Source: Bacteroidota bacterium
Lineage (GTDB): Bacteria; Bacteroidota; Bacteroidia; AKYH767-A; OLB10
Assembly (NCBI GenBank): GCA_016713925.1
Contig: JADJOH010000007.1
Coordinates: forward strand, 62,001-126,000
Length of the DNA: 64,000 bases
Direction: 5' to 3'
How positions within the stretch are numbered: the stretch's first letter is position 1; every line of letters starts with the position of its first letter. The notes under the pieces are model-generated. The model searched no databases, was not told where the DNA came from, and worked only from the letters and a program-made list of their open reading frames with translations. The position numbers and the translations under genes were made by a program. This document shows positions 1 through 9,053 of this stretch, piece after piece.

Positions 1-1421
1 TAGATATCCCAACCTCACAGTCAAATAACGTCACCACCGGACGGATATACCAAACCGTTATTAACCGGGAGCGGGAGGGAGCGTATCTGGGAAAAACGGT
101 GCAGGTGATTCCGCATATTACCGATGAAATCAAACGTCGTATTAAATTGCTCGGGGAAACCGGCGAATACGATATAGTGATTACGGAAATTGGTGGAACA
201 GTAGGAGATATTGAATCCTTGCCGTATATCGAGTCTGTGCGTCAGATGATTTGGGAGATGGGCTCCTCGAATGCAGCAGTTATTCATCTGACTTTATTAC
301 CTTATTTAAGTACAACCGGGGAACTCAAGACCAAGCCTACTCAACACTCCGTTAAAATGTTATTAGAGTATGGTATTCAGCCGGATGTACTTGTTTGCCG
401 TACCGAAAAACCGGTTTCGAATGATTTGCGTCGTAAGATTGCCTTGTTCTGCAATGTTAATATCAATGCAGTTATTGAATCTATTGATGCTTCAACGATT
501 TATGAAGTTCCTTTGATGATGCTAAAAGAACAGCTCGACAAGGTAATTATCAATAAACTGAAGTTGCCTTTGAAGCAGGAGCCCGATATGTTGGCATGGA
601 AGGATTTTCTGGGCAAATTGAAAAATCCGGTCTATGAAGTTCGTATTGCGCTGATAGGTAAGTATATTGAGTTGAAAGATGCTTATAAGTCTATTGCGGA
701 ATCATTTATTCATGCCGGTGTCTCTAATGAATGCAAGGTGAAACTGGAATGGATTCATTCAGAAAAGCTCGATGCCGGAAATGTCAAATCTACACTGGGA
801 AGTATGCATGCTATTTTGGTGGCCCCCGGTTTCGGTGAAAGAGGTATCGAAGGTAAAATTGCAGCCATTCGCTTTGCCAGGGAAAACAAAATTCCATTCT
901 TAGGAATATGTCTGGGAATGCAATGCGCTGTAGTAGAATTTGCCAGAAATGTCCTGGGATTCGCAGATGCTCATTCTACTGAAGTGTCACCGGAATCCAA
1001 TTACCCTGTTATAGATATGATGGAGGATCAAAAAGATATTCAGCATAAAGGGGGTACCATGCGTCTGGGTGAGTTTCCTTGTTCAATTGTGAAAGGAACG
1101 AAGGCGTATCATGTGTATGGGAAATCAAAAGTCATGGAACGCCATCGCCATCGCTATGAGTTTAATAGTAAATACTTAAGTGATTTCGAGAAGGGGGGTA
1201 TGATTGCCTCCGGTATTAACCCGGATAATGGATTGGTAGAAATGGTGGAATTGAAAAATCACCCCTGGTTTATCGGCGTTCAGTTTCATCCGGAATATAA
1301 AAGTACTGTCCTGCATCCACACCCGCTTTTTGTTCGCTTCGTGAAGGCTGCCCTCGATAAATCCAACGGTACTCTACAAGAACCAAAGTCGGATGCAACG
1401 GCTGTGATTGTCAATAGTTGA
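1..1421 (+). CDS. pyrG: CTP synthase, 5' end outside window
   Basis: CTP synthase makes CTP from UTP, ATP and glutamine in the cytoplasm, the last step of pyrimidine nucleotide synthesis. The reading frame is open from base 3, before the first ATG at 99, and the upstream residues (DIPTSQSNNVTTGRIY, then NRERxGxYLGKTVQVIPHITD) are conserved family sequence. The gene therefore starts outside the window and only the first part of the synthase domain is missing. The C-terminal class I glutamine amidotransferase domain is complete: the nucleophile Cys lies in FLGICLGMQCAVVEFARN and the His/Glu pair in GVQFHPEYKS. The stop is TGA at 1419-1421. yidC follows 67 bases later on the same strand with its own promoter-like box. 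The assignment is secure. Confidence 0.97.
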   Translation, partial: DIPTSQSNNVTTGRIYQTVINREREGAYLGKTVQVIPHITDEIKRRIKLLGETGEYDIVITEIGGTVGDIESLPYIESVRQMIWEMGSSNAAVIHLTLLPYLSTTGELKTKPTQHSVKMLLEYGIQPDVLVCRTEKPVSNDLRRKIALFCNVNINAVIESIDASTIYEVPLMMLKEQLDKVIINKLKLPLKQEPDMLAWKDFLGKLKNPVYEVRIALIGKYIELKDAYKSIAESFIHAGVSNECKVKLEWIHSEKLDAGNVKSTLGSMHAILVAPGFGERGIEGKIAAIRFARENKIPFLGICLGMQCAVVEFARNVLGFADAHSTEVSPESNYPVIDMMEDQKDIQHKGGTMRLGEFPCSIVKGTKAYHVYGKSKVMERHRHRYEFNSKYLSDFEKGGMIASGINPDNGLVEMVELKNHPWFIGVQFHPEYKSTVLHPHPLFVRFVKAALDKSNGTLQEPKSDATAVIVNS

Positions 1422-1463
1422 ATTTTAGCGCCCTCTTTCGCTCTCTGATCCGCTAAGGATATG

Positions 1464-1471
1464 TATTTTTG
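1464..1471 (+). promoter_or_regulatory. Bacteroidota -7 box (TATTTTTG) before yidC
   Basis: TATTTTTG fits the Bacteroidota -7 consensus TAnnTTTG and ends 17 bases before the yidC ATG, which would leave a leader of roughly 10 bases. I did not find a convincing -33 element at standard spacing. Confidence 0.4.
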
Positions 1472-1488
1472 CGAATAAATTTCCCTGA

Positions 1489-3372
1489 ATGGATCGTATG
1501 TCAATGATCGGGCTATTTCTTATTGGCCTGATACTTATAGGTAGTAGCATTTTTTTCGCCCCCACTGAGGAGGAAATGGCTGCATTAAAGAAGCAACAGG
1601 ATAGTATTGCCCTGATTGAAAAAGAGGTTGCGGCTAAAGCATCGGCTCAATTGAAAGCAGCCACCGTCGCGGCAGATTCCAATCTCACCGCACCTGCAAT
1701 TCCTGACTCTCTGAATGCGGATTCGGTAAATGCACTTTTACTTTCCGACAAACTAGGCGTTTTCTCAGCGGCAGGGCAAGGTGAGGAAGAAATTGTCAGT
1801 ATTGAAAATGAAGTTCTAAAAGTAAATCTGACTACCAGAGGTGGAAGGATTAAATCTGTCGAACTGAAGCAGTATAAAAACTTTGAAGGGAAACCGGTCC
1901 GGCTTTTTGAATCCGACTCTACCCGGTTTGGATTAAACTTTTTCGCGCAGAATAGAATCATCTCTACCAACGACTTGTATTTTAAAGCTTCCGGGAAAGG
2001 GTTTTCGGTTGCAGCAAAAGATAGTTCAACCTTTACCATGCGTCTGGAAGCAGGTGCTCCTGATCGTTACCTCGAATATGAATACGCCCTCACGGGTGAT
2101 AAGTATGTTATAGGATTCAAAGTGAACTTTGTGGGATTGAATTCAATTATCGCCTCGAATACAGGCTATGTGGAATTGAATTGGGTGGAGGAGTTGATAA
2201 AGCAGGAAAAAGACATGACTGCTGAGCGAACCAATGCTACCATGTATTATATGTTCGCGGATGAAGATAAAGAAGTAGATTATCTGAGCGAAACGTCGGA
2301 TGAAAGTGAAGAGATAAAAACGAAGGTCAAGTGGGTGGCTATGAAACAGCAGTTTTTCACACAAGTGCTGATTGCCGATAAGGATTTTGATAAGCCGACA
2401 CGAATTGAAACGATTGCCGGTGTGGAGGAAGAACCATTTGTGAAACGCATGAAGGCTTCGTTTACGCTTCCTTATAATCATGGGCAACGTGAATCTTTTG
2501 CAATGCATTTTTATATCGGCCCCAATCACTATCAGTATCTGAAAAAAGCAGGCGATAATCTGGAAAAGCAAATTCCTCTGGGATGGGGCATTTTTGGTTG
2601 GGTGAACCGGTTTATTGTAATTCCGATTTTTAATTTCCTGAATAGCTTTAACTGGAATTATGGCATTATCATCTTGATTCTTACCATCGCCATTAAAGTG
2701 ATGTTGTTGCCACTAACGTTTAAGGCATACCTCTCTCAGGCAAAAATGAAAGTGCTCAAACCTGAAATTGATGAAATTCAGGGCAAGTTCAAGGAGGAAC
2801 CCATGAAGTTGCAGCAGGAAATGATGGGGCTATATAGAAAGGCCGGTGTGAGTCCGTTGGGTGGCTGTTTACCGATGCTCTTGCAATTGCCTATCCTCAT
2901 CGCTATGTTTAGATTTTTCCCTCAGTCCATCGAATTGCGACAGGAGAGTTTCCTCTGGGCGAAGGATTTAAGTACTTATGATTCTATTCTTGACCTTCCC
3001 TTTAGCATCTGGGGGTACGGCGATCACGTGAGTCTATTCACTTTGCTGATGACCATTTCAACAATTTTAATTACGATGGTCAACAGCTCAAGTGCAATGA
3101 CGAATCCGCAAATGAAATGGATGATGTACCTGATGCCGATTGTATTCCTCGGAGTATTTAATAATTATTCAGCCGGATTGAGTTATTATTATTTTCTGGC
3201 GAATGTGATCAGTATCGGTCAGCAGTTTTTGTTTAAGTCTTTTGTGGATGATGATGAAATTCATCGTAAAATTCAGGAAAATAAAAAGCGTCCCGCTAGC
3301 CAGACAAAATCGAAGTTTCAGCAGCGACTCGAGAAAATGGCGAAGGAAAAAGGCTATAAGATGCCGAAATAA
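1489..3372 (+). CDS. yidC: Membrane protein insertase YidC
   Basis: YidC/Oxa1 insertase integrates and folds inner-membrane proteins, alone or with SecYEG. The 627-residue protein has the Gram-negative layout: an N-terminal membrane anchor (MDRMSMIGLFLIGLILIGSS), a large periplasmic beta domain (about residues 100-350), then the conserved 60KD_IMP core with several membrane segments from about residue 370. The core contains the signature AGVSPLGGCLPMLLQLPILI and the PQMKWMMYLMPIVFLGVFNNY segment. The C-terminus is basic (KRPASQTKSKFQQRLEKMAKEKGYKMPK), as expected for ribosome contact. The start at 1489 is chosen because MDR plus a hydrophobic stretch is the usual beginning in this phylum. The frame is intact. 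Confidence 0.97.
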   Translation: MDRMSMIGLFLIGLILIGSSIFFAPTEEEMAALKKQQDSIALIEKEVAAKASAQLKAATVAADSNLTAPAIPDSLNADSVNALLLSDKLGVFSAAGQGEEEIVSIENEVLKVNLTTRGGRIKSVELKQYKNFEGKPVRLFESDSTRFGLNFFAQNRIISTNDLYFKASGKGFSVAAKDSSTFTMRLEAGAPDRYLEYEYALTGDKYVIGFKVNFVGLNSIIASNTGYVELNWVEELIKQEKDMTAERTNATMYYMFADEDKEVDYLSETSDESEEIKTKVKWVAMKQQFFTQVLIADKDFDKPTRIETIAGVEEEPFVKRMKASFTLPYNHGQRESFAMHFYIGPNHYQYLKKAGDNLEKQIPLGWGIFGWVNRFIVIPIFNFLNSFNWNYGIIILILTIAIKVMLLPLTFKAYLSQAKMKVLKPEIDEIQGKFKEEPMKLQQEMMGLYRKAGVSPLGGCLPMLLQLPILIAMFRFFPQSIELRQESFLWAKDLSTYDSILDLPFSIWGYGDHVSLFTLLMTISTILITMVNSSSAMTNPQMKWMMYLMPIVFLGVFNNYSAGLSYYYFLANVISIGQQFLFKSFVDDDEIHRKIQENKKRPASQTKSKFQQRLEKMAKEKGYKMPK

Positions 3373-3447
3373 ATAGTGTGATATCCCGTTAGCATTCACT
3401 CGGCCCTCTTTTATAATCAGTTCTATTGAGTATAACGTTATCCTTAA

Positions 3448-3981
3448 ATGATGAACCTGCGTATTGTTTCTGTATTGCTTATTGCTGCAGCGCTTACATT
3501 GTCCTGTAAAACAAAAAAATCAGGATCATCCTCAACAAATAATTCGACTGTAAATTCCGGATCTTCAAATGTGGAAGATTCCTTGTTAGTCGCTATAAGC
3601 AGAGGGGCTTGCTTCGGTGCTTGTCCGCAGTTTAAAGCGACGGTTTACAAATCCGGATTTGCCGTATATGAAGGAGAGAAGAATGTAAAGAAGACCGGTA
3701 CATGGACAGCCCGGCTTTCGACTCAGCAGTTAGAAGATTTAATAAAAGTAATTCGCAACTATAAAATGGAAGAAAAGGATTCTGCTTATGTGAATAAGTA
3801 CCTGGCAGATTACCCGGCTTATTTTCTTTGGATCTCTGATAAAAAACCTCGTAAGGAAATTCTGATAAACCATGAGGCCCCACCGGTGGATATCGTTGAG
3901 TTTACTCAGATTTACGAGCGCTTATTGGATAATTTGCAGTGGCGCCTGGGGCCCGGCAAACCCCGTCAGGATACGGAGTAA
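3448..3981 (+). CDS. DUF6438-type lipoprotein
   Basis: A 177-residue exported lipoprotein: the N-terminus ends in a lipobox (LIAAALTLSC, Cys about residue 20), followed by a Ser/Thr/Asn-rich linker. The mature domain begins with SRGACFGACPQFKATVYKSGFAVYEG, which matches the DUF6438 pattern (two Cys in ACFGxCPxY, then a beta strand 'IYxDG'). The fold is small and beta-rich and no catalytic role is established. It lies 75 bases downstream of yidC on the same strand, and could be read with it or separately. The family assignment comes from the motif; function is unknown. Confidence 0.75.
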   Translation: MMNLRIVSVLLIAAALTLSCKTKKSGSSSTNNSTVNSGSSNVEDSLLVAISRGACFGACPQFKATVYKSGFAVYEGEKNVKKTGTWTARLSTQQLEDLIKVIRNYKMEEKDSAYVNKYLADYPAYFLWISDKKPRKEILINHEAPPVDIVEFTQIYERLLDNLQWRLGPGKPRQDTE

Positions 3982-4210
3982 TCGGATTTATGGAGTGACT
4001 GAAAGTGGGTGTATTAACATTTTGACATACGTTACTGCTCATCTTAAATAGCGACAATTAAGCAGAATTGGCAATGCTCAAATAGGTGTGGAAAGTTAGA
4101 ATAGATTTTAAATAGCTTTGACAAAAGAAGAAAACACGAAAACCAAAAATTTATTTTTCGAGAAGCAACCTTTTTCTCAATTTTCCTGTCTTTATTTTAA
4201 CCTCCGGAAA

Positions 4211-5266
4211 ATGAAAAACATCCTTCTTTTAATAGTGCTTGTTTCAGTATTCAATACTACGCGTGCGCAAGTTCCTTCAACTTGTATAATTCCTCCATTG
4301 TTGATGAATGAGTACGGCCGCGACATTAAACAATTGGCAGTCCAGAGGCTTTTCGAACTCCAAAGTCCGGACACCGCTCTGGTGCGAATACCACAGGAAT
4401 ATACTGACACGATTTCAGAGGGGATGGCAGCTATTTTAAATGCGATTTCAGTTCCGGAAAGAGATTCCGTATTTAATATATATTGTGTTCATCAACTGAA
4501 TCCGTTTGATGGTTTTGGGGCTTATGACGGTTTACTTGTAAAAGTTGATACCAATTATGCATGGACAAGCGCATGGCAAAATTTGAATACAATTACAGGC
4601 GATCCTCTTATTGATACCCTTGTTACCAGGTATAGTTTGACCATCTCTAATTTTTACAATTGGACAATTGGAAATTATGCCGTGTTATCTACAGATTCAT
4701 CCTGGAATATTTTTGCACTGATAGATACTATTGAAATGGTACCCGGTGTACTTACAGCTGAACAAAATAGTCTGGTAGGTGTTGCGGGAAAAATTTCATA
4801 CAGCAAAGTCGGGAATTCAAGATTTTATGATTTTTATTTCGAGTATCAGGATTGTTTTGATGGATGTGATGCGTACCGAAGATGGACATTTAAAGTGAAT
4901 ACAGATTGCTCTGTGGAGTATCTTGGTTTTGTGGATTGGTGTTTCTGGGGTGTTGGTCAATGCCCTCTTCCTGCACCAATAAACTGTAATACCTTTACAT
5001 CCATTAAGGAAGATGACTTTGAAAAAATAAATTGTAGGGTTTTACCAAATCCTTCCTCCGGAAAATTTCAAATTGAAGTGATTGGGGTAACGTTTTGGAG
5101 TCATTTTAATTTGGAAGTTTATAATTACCGGAGTGAGCTGATTTATCATTCCGAACTAAAAAATAGCAAATCAGAGATTGATTTAAGTGATCAAACACCT
5201 GGTATGTACCTTGTGAAAATTTATAACGAACAGTCCCTTCTGACACGGAAAATTGTCATTCAGTAA
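4211..5266 (+). CDS. Secreted protein with T9SS sorting domain
   Basis: About 351 residues. The frame is open from a TTG at 4118, but the ATG at 4211 begins a clean signal peptide (MKNILLLIVLVSVFNTTRAQ), so I place the start there. The middle region is not a family I recognise; it contains Cys-rich stretches (FEYQDCFDGCDAYRRWTF, VDWCFWGVGQCPLP) that could form disulfides. The C-terminal 75 or so residues are a type A T9SS sorting domain: VLPNPSSGKFQIEV, then LEVYNYRSELIYHSEL, DLSDQTPGMYLVKIYN and the final KIVIQ. The protein is therefore predicted to cross the outer membrane and be released or anchored at the cell surface. It stands alone between yidC/DUF6438 and hppD. Biological role unknown. 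Confidence 0.8.
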   Translation: MKNILLLIVLVSVFNTTRAQVPSTCIIPPLLMNEYGRDIKQLAVQRLFELQSPDTALVRIPQEYTDTISEGMAAILNAISVPERDSVFNIYCVHQLNPFDGFGAYDGLLVKVDTNYAWTSAWQNLNTITGDPLIDTLVTRYSLTISNFYNWTIGNYAVLSTDSSWNIFALIDTIEMVPGVLTAEQNSLVGVAGKISYSKVGNSRFYDFYFEYQDCFDGCDAYRRWTFKVNTDCSVEYLGFVDWCFWGVGQCPLPAPINCNTFTSIKEDDFEKINCRVLPNPSSGKFQIEVIGVTFWSHFNLEVYNYRSELIYHSELKNSKSEIDLSDQTPGMYLVKIYNEQSLLTRKIVIQ

Positions 5267-5501
5267 TTTCTCTTCATGTGCTTTTCTTGCCCAATCTGTT
5301 CGTTTTCTGATTTTAAAATGGTAATAATTGTGCATTTAAATTGAATGACAGGTTTCTTATCAGCCCTTTATGGTATGTTGTCAGTTAAAGCTCCTGCTTC
5401 CTAAAACTGTAAAAGACTAAACATTAAGGAGGTGTGTCCACATTCTGTAATGTATGCCAATTGGTCTAAAGTATTTCCTCGCTATTTACAGGCAGAACCC
5501 T

Positions 5502-5509
5502 TAAATTTG
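5502..5509 (+). promoter_or_regulatory. Bacteroidota -7 box (TAAATTTG) before hppD
   Basis: TAAATTTG fits TAnnTTTG and ends 19 bases upstream of the hppD ATG, a plausible distance for a short leader. The 262-base space between the preceding T9SS gene and hppD holds nothing else except a sequence matching the anti-Shine-Dalgarno complement at 5425-5434, which is not placed before a gene. Confidence 0.4.
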
Positions 5510-5528
5510 TAACCTAAATCGTTTGAAT

Positions 5529-6623
5529 ATGTCTACCGACTTCTTACCCTTAAATGGTACCGATCACATCGAGTTTTATGTAGGTAATGCGAAGCAATCC
5601 GCTTATTATTACCAGCATACTTTTGGTTTTCAGCTTGTTGCTTACGCCGGTCCGGAAACAGGGGTCCGTGATAGGGCTTCGTATGTGTTGCAACAGGGCA
5701 AAGTTCGTTTTGTATTGACCACCGCACTTCATCCCGATCATGAAATTACCCGGCACGTAGCTGCGCATGGAGATGGTGTTAAGGTGTTGGCTTTATGGGT
5801 GGATGATGCCGAGAAATCATTTTATGAAACAATGTCCCGCGGAGCAAAAGCGCATACGCAACCTGTTACCTTAACGGATGAATGGGGAGAAGTGAAGATT
5901 TCAGCTATCCATACCTATGGGGAAACCATTCATAAATTCGTGGAAAGAAAAAATTACAAGGGTGTTTTCATGCCCGGATATAAACCGGTTTCGGCCACAG
6001 TAAAGTCTGAGCCGGTAGGACTGGAAGTGATTGATCATTGCGTCGGGAATGTGGAACTGGGGAAGATGAATGACTGGGTGAAGTTCTATGAAGATGTCAT
6101 GGGCTTTAAAATGATCATTACATTTGATGATAAAGATATCAGTACCGAGTACAGTGCACTGATGTCAAAAGTAGTGTCTAACGGTAACGGGTATGTTAAA
6201 TTTCCGATCAATGAGCCCGCAGAAGGAAAGAAGAAATCGCAGATCGACGAGTATCTTGAATTTTACCACGGAGCAGGCGTACAGCATATTGCAATTTTAA
6301 CCAACGATATCATTAAAACTGTTTCCACATTGAAATCACGTGGTGTTGAATTTCTGGCGGTCCCCCAAACATATTATCAGGAACTTTCTGCCAGAGTAGG
6401 CAAAATCGATGAAGATATGGAAGATCTGGCCCGACTGGGAATCTTAGTCGACCGTGATGAAGAAGGATACCTGCTGCAACTTTTTACGAAACCGGTGGAG
6501 GATCGCCCTACAGTGTTTTTTGAATTTATTCAGCGAAAAGGTGCACGCTCCTTTGGTAAAGGCAATTTTAAAGCATTGTTCGAAGCAATCGAAAGAGAGC
6601 AGGCGTTGCGTGGTAATTTGTAA
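5529..6623 (+). CDS. hppD: 4-hydroxyphenylpyruvate dioxygenase
   Basis: HPPD is a non-haem Fe(II) dioxygenase converting 4-hydroxyphenylpyruvate to homogentisate in tyrosine catabolism. The 364-residue protein has the two vicinal-oxygen-chelate halves typical of the family. The three expected iron ligands are visible: His in VIDHCVGNVELGKMNDWV, His in GAGVQHIAILTNDI, and Glu in TVFFEFIQRKG near the C-terminus. The tail SFGKGNFKALFEAIEREQALRGNL is a close match to the substrate-gating C-terminal helix. A TTG two codons earlier is in frame, but ATG at 5529 is the natural start. Homogentisate dioxygenase, the next pathway enzyme, is not in the window. Assignment strong. Confidence 0.95.
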   Translation: MSTDFLPLNGTDHIEFYVGNAKQSAYYYQHTFGFQLVAYAGPETGVRDRASYVLQQGKVRFVLTTALHPDHEITRHVAAHGDGVKVLALWVDDAEKSFYETMSRGAKAHTQPVTLTDEWGEVKISAIHTYGETIHKFVERKNYKGVFMPGYKPVSATVKSEPVGLEVIDHCVGNVELGKMNDWVKFYEDVMGFKMIITFDDKDISTEYSALMSKVVSNGNGYVKFPINEPAEGKKKSQIDEYLEFYHGAGVQHIAILTNDIIKTVSTLKSRGVEFLAVPQTYYQELSARVGKIDEDMEDLARLGILVDRDEEGYLLQLFTKPVEDRPTVFFEFIQRKGARSFGKGNFKALFEAIEREQALRGNL

Positions 6624-6845
6624 ACCTCTATTTTAAGTAATCGGTCCTTTGTGAAGTAGCGATTTCCGGAGGATGTAAATTCGTCTGGAAAAGTTGATGG
6701 ATAACCCCATTCATACTTGACTTCTATTGCCCCTTTTTTTCATATCAAGTTGATTTACAGAATTAAATGAGTTTGTGGAACTGATTTCCTGCAACCTTTA
6801 TGCTTGTTTCAAGTATAAAATCAGGATAAAATCTGTTAGCTCAAC

Positions 6846-8787
6846 ATGGCAAGGAAAAATTTAAGTCAGAAAACCGCATTAAAAACTACGGTTCGTTTAA
6901 CAATGGTTGCTGCTGCTGCTGCTGCCGCAGGATTGGTAATGTTGTTAATTGTAATTTTTAATCTTTCGAATGATGAGGAAGGGAGAGCACAATCTTCAAT
7001 GACTTTCAAACAGGCCATTACTACCCAGGATACAACCCGTATTTTGCGGGGAAGTATCAATCAGCAAATCATAGGTGTAATGATAGAAACATCAGGAAAA
7101 GGAACACCTTTGAAAGTGAATTCAATTACCTTCTCGGCAAAGGGTACATCGTTACCCGTGGAGAATAATGTGGAAAACGCCCGACTCTGGTATACAGGCA
7201 ATGACCCTGAATTCTCCTTGCAGCAAACCGTGGGTACAACAGTTTTAAAAATTACGGATCAGTCCTTTCTGTTTTCAGGAAATATGGCACTTCTTCCCGG
7301 TAGAAATTATTTCTGGTTGACGATGGATGTCAAGCCGGAAGCTGTTACCGGTCCGGGAATGATTGATGCGGCTTGTCATGAGATCCGGATTGGTGCAATA
7401 GCCTATCAGCCTACTATTTCAGATCCCATGGGCAAACGGTTCACTCAAGCGAATATTCCTTTTTTACTCTATGGGCAGCATGTCGCTGGCAAAAGTTAGT
7501 TCATGGAATTCGAAGCGGGATGGCTCTGGTGTGGCTCCTCGACAGATGAGTGAATCGAGAAATAGTTATTTCATTCAGGCAGGCCATCGTATGATCAGCA
7601 GTACGGGTTCCAATATTCAAACATTGGTCGTTGAAAAAGGAGGAGAATTGAGAATTACAGCACCACTGCGACTGAATGCCATGTATGTGGCCTGTGGTGG
7701 AGTTTTGCAAATGGATACTGCCATCACTGATTATTTTTCCTTCGTAGAGTTTTACATGGACAATGCGTCCATGTATATTCACAACAATGTAGGTGTGATT
7801 CCGGGAATGCAATGTTATTTTGCACCGGGCTCGGGGCAGGTATTTTTTAAATATGGCCCAAATACATTCAGAAAGGATATCGCTTTTGGTAATTTATCGA
7901 TTGATGCGGCAGATGCTACAACGTCAGATTTTGGCGGGAAAATTGAAAATATTCAGGGGAATTTTGAAATACGCAGGACAGGTAGTGGCGGAACCGGCAT
8001 TGTGTTTAGTGGTAATAATACGTTGAATATTGGCGGTTCTTTCCAGCTAACAGGTGGTAAATTCTCCGGTGCTCAGCAGGGAACTTTGCAATGCAATGTG
8101 GCCGATGATTTTATCTTGAAGGGAGCTGATTTTACTGATTCGCAAAATGCAAAAATGAATGGGAGTCTGAAGTTGAAAGTGAACGGAGATGTCATTTTCC
8201 TCAGTGGTTCGTTTAATACTTCTATCCACCCGGAATCTGAAATAATTCTAAGCGGTTCCGGCTCTTCCAGGTGGATCCAAAAACCAACCTGTGAAGTGGT
8301 GCTCGGAAATGTTAATCTCTCAGAGAAAAGAAAACTCGTTATTAAAGGAGATCAGTTTGGAACAATTGCCGCAGGAAGGACTTTTAACGTGAACCAGGGG
8401 GGGGAATTGATGTGTGAACAAGTAATTATTCAGGGAAAGGGTACATTTCATCTGGACGATAAATCTTTGCTGGGTATTGGTCATCCCGATGGCATTTATT
8501 CGAAAGGAAATATGGGGAATATTCAGACAGCTATCCGGAAATTTCACTCGGGATCAACCTACTATTATTATACCTCCAGTGAGCCGCAACAAACGGGTGT
8601 GTTTACGACCTATCCGAAGGAAAACGCCGTCTATCGTTTGATTATTAATAAAGCGCATTCTTCCCAGGTGCTTAACCTTTCACAAAGCATATCAGTAGAC
8701 GACCAATGTAAAATCAACCTTGGCGATTTGCGTTTTAATGGTTTTGAATTGAAGCTGGCTTCTTCTCAGAACGCAGGATTTAATTAA
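6846..8787 (+). CDS. Exported BNR-neuraminidase-N-like protein, frameshifted at a T-run
   Basis: The sequence encodes two overlapping frames (6846-7499 and 7471-8787) that become one about 646-residue protein if one T is removed from the run of six at 7460-7465, giving NIPFYSMGSMSLAKVSSWN. The first part has a membrane segment after a seven-alanine run (an N-terminal anchor or uncleaved signal) and then a domain resembling the BNR-repeat neuraminidase N-terminal domain found in many Bacteroidota surface proteins (INQQIIGVMIETSGKGTPLKV, LLPGRNYFWLTMDV). The second part (SSWNSKRDGSGVAPRQM, FIQAGHRM) looks like the beta-helical 'WN..ADGSG..P' region that usually follows it. No sialidase catalytic residues and no T9SS sorting domain are visible; the C-terminus (SSQNAGFN) may be truncated. 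Specific function unknown. Confidence 0.65.
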
Positions 8788-9053
8788 AGTTGAACCCTAT
8801 TTGATTAATGCAGGAAAAGGTAAGCCATCTGCAGACTTTAGCTATTTAATGGCTTTTTTGAATAGTATTTTGGCTTGAAAAGGCAGTAAACAAAGTTTTT
8901 AATGTGTTTTTTTTGATTTTGTAATTAACACCTGTAGGTTAATAAATGCAGGTAATTTAATGTCCATGCAAGAACTATGAATGATACTTTTAGACAGTTG
9001 CTAAATCTACAATAATGGTATTGTGATTCAAGTAACTATATCGAAGAGCGCAT

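Noticed and set aside
6908..6930. Phase-variable microsatellite in the Ala-run of the BNR-like protein
   Set aside because: The GCT repeat is a multiple of three, so length changes keep the frame; it more likely reflects hydrophobic-segment composition.
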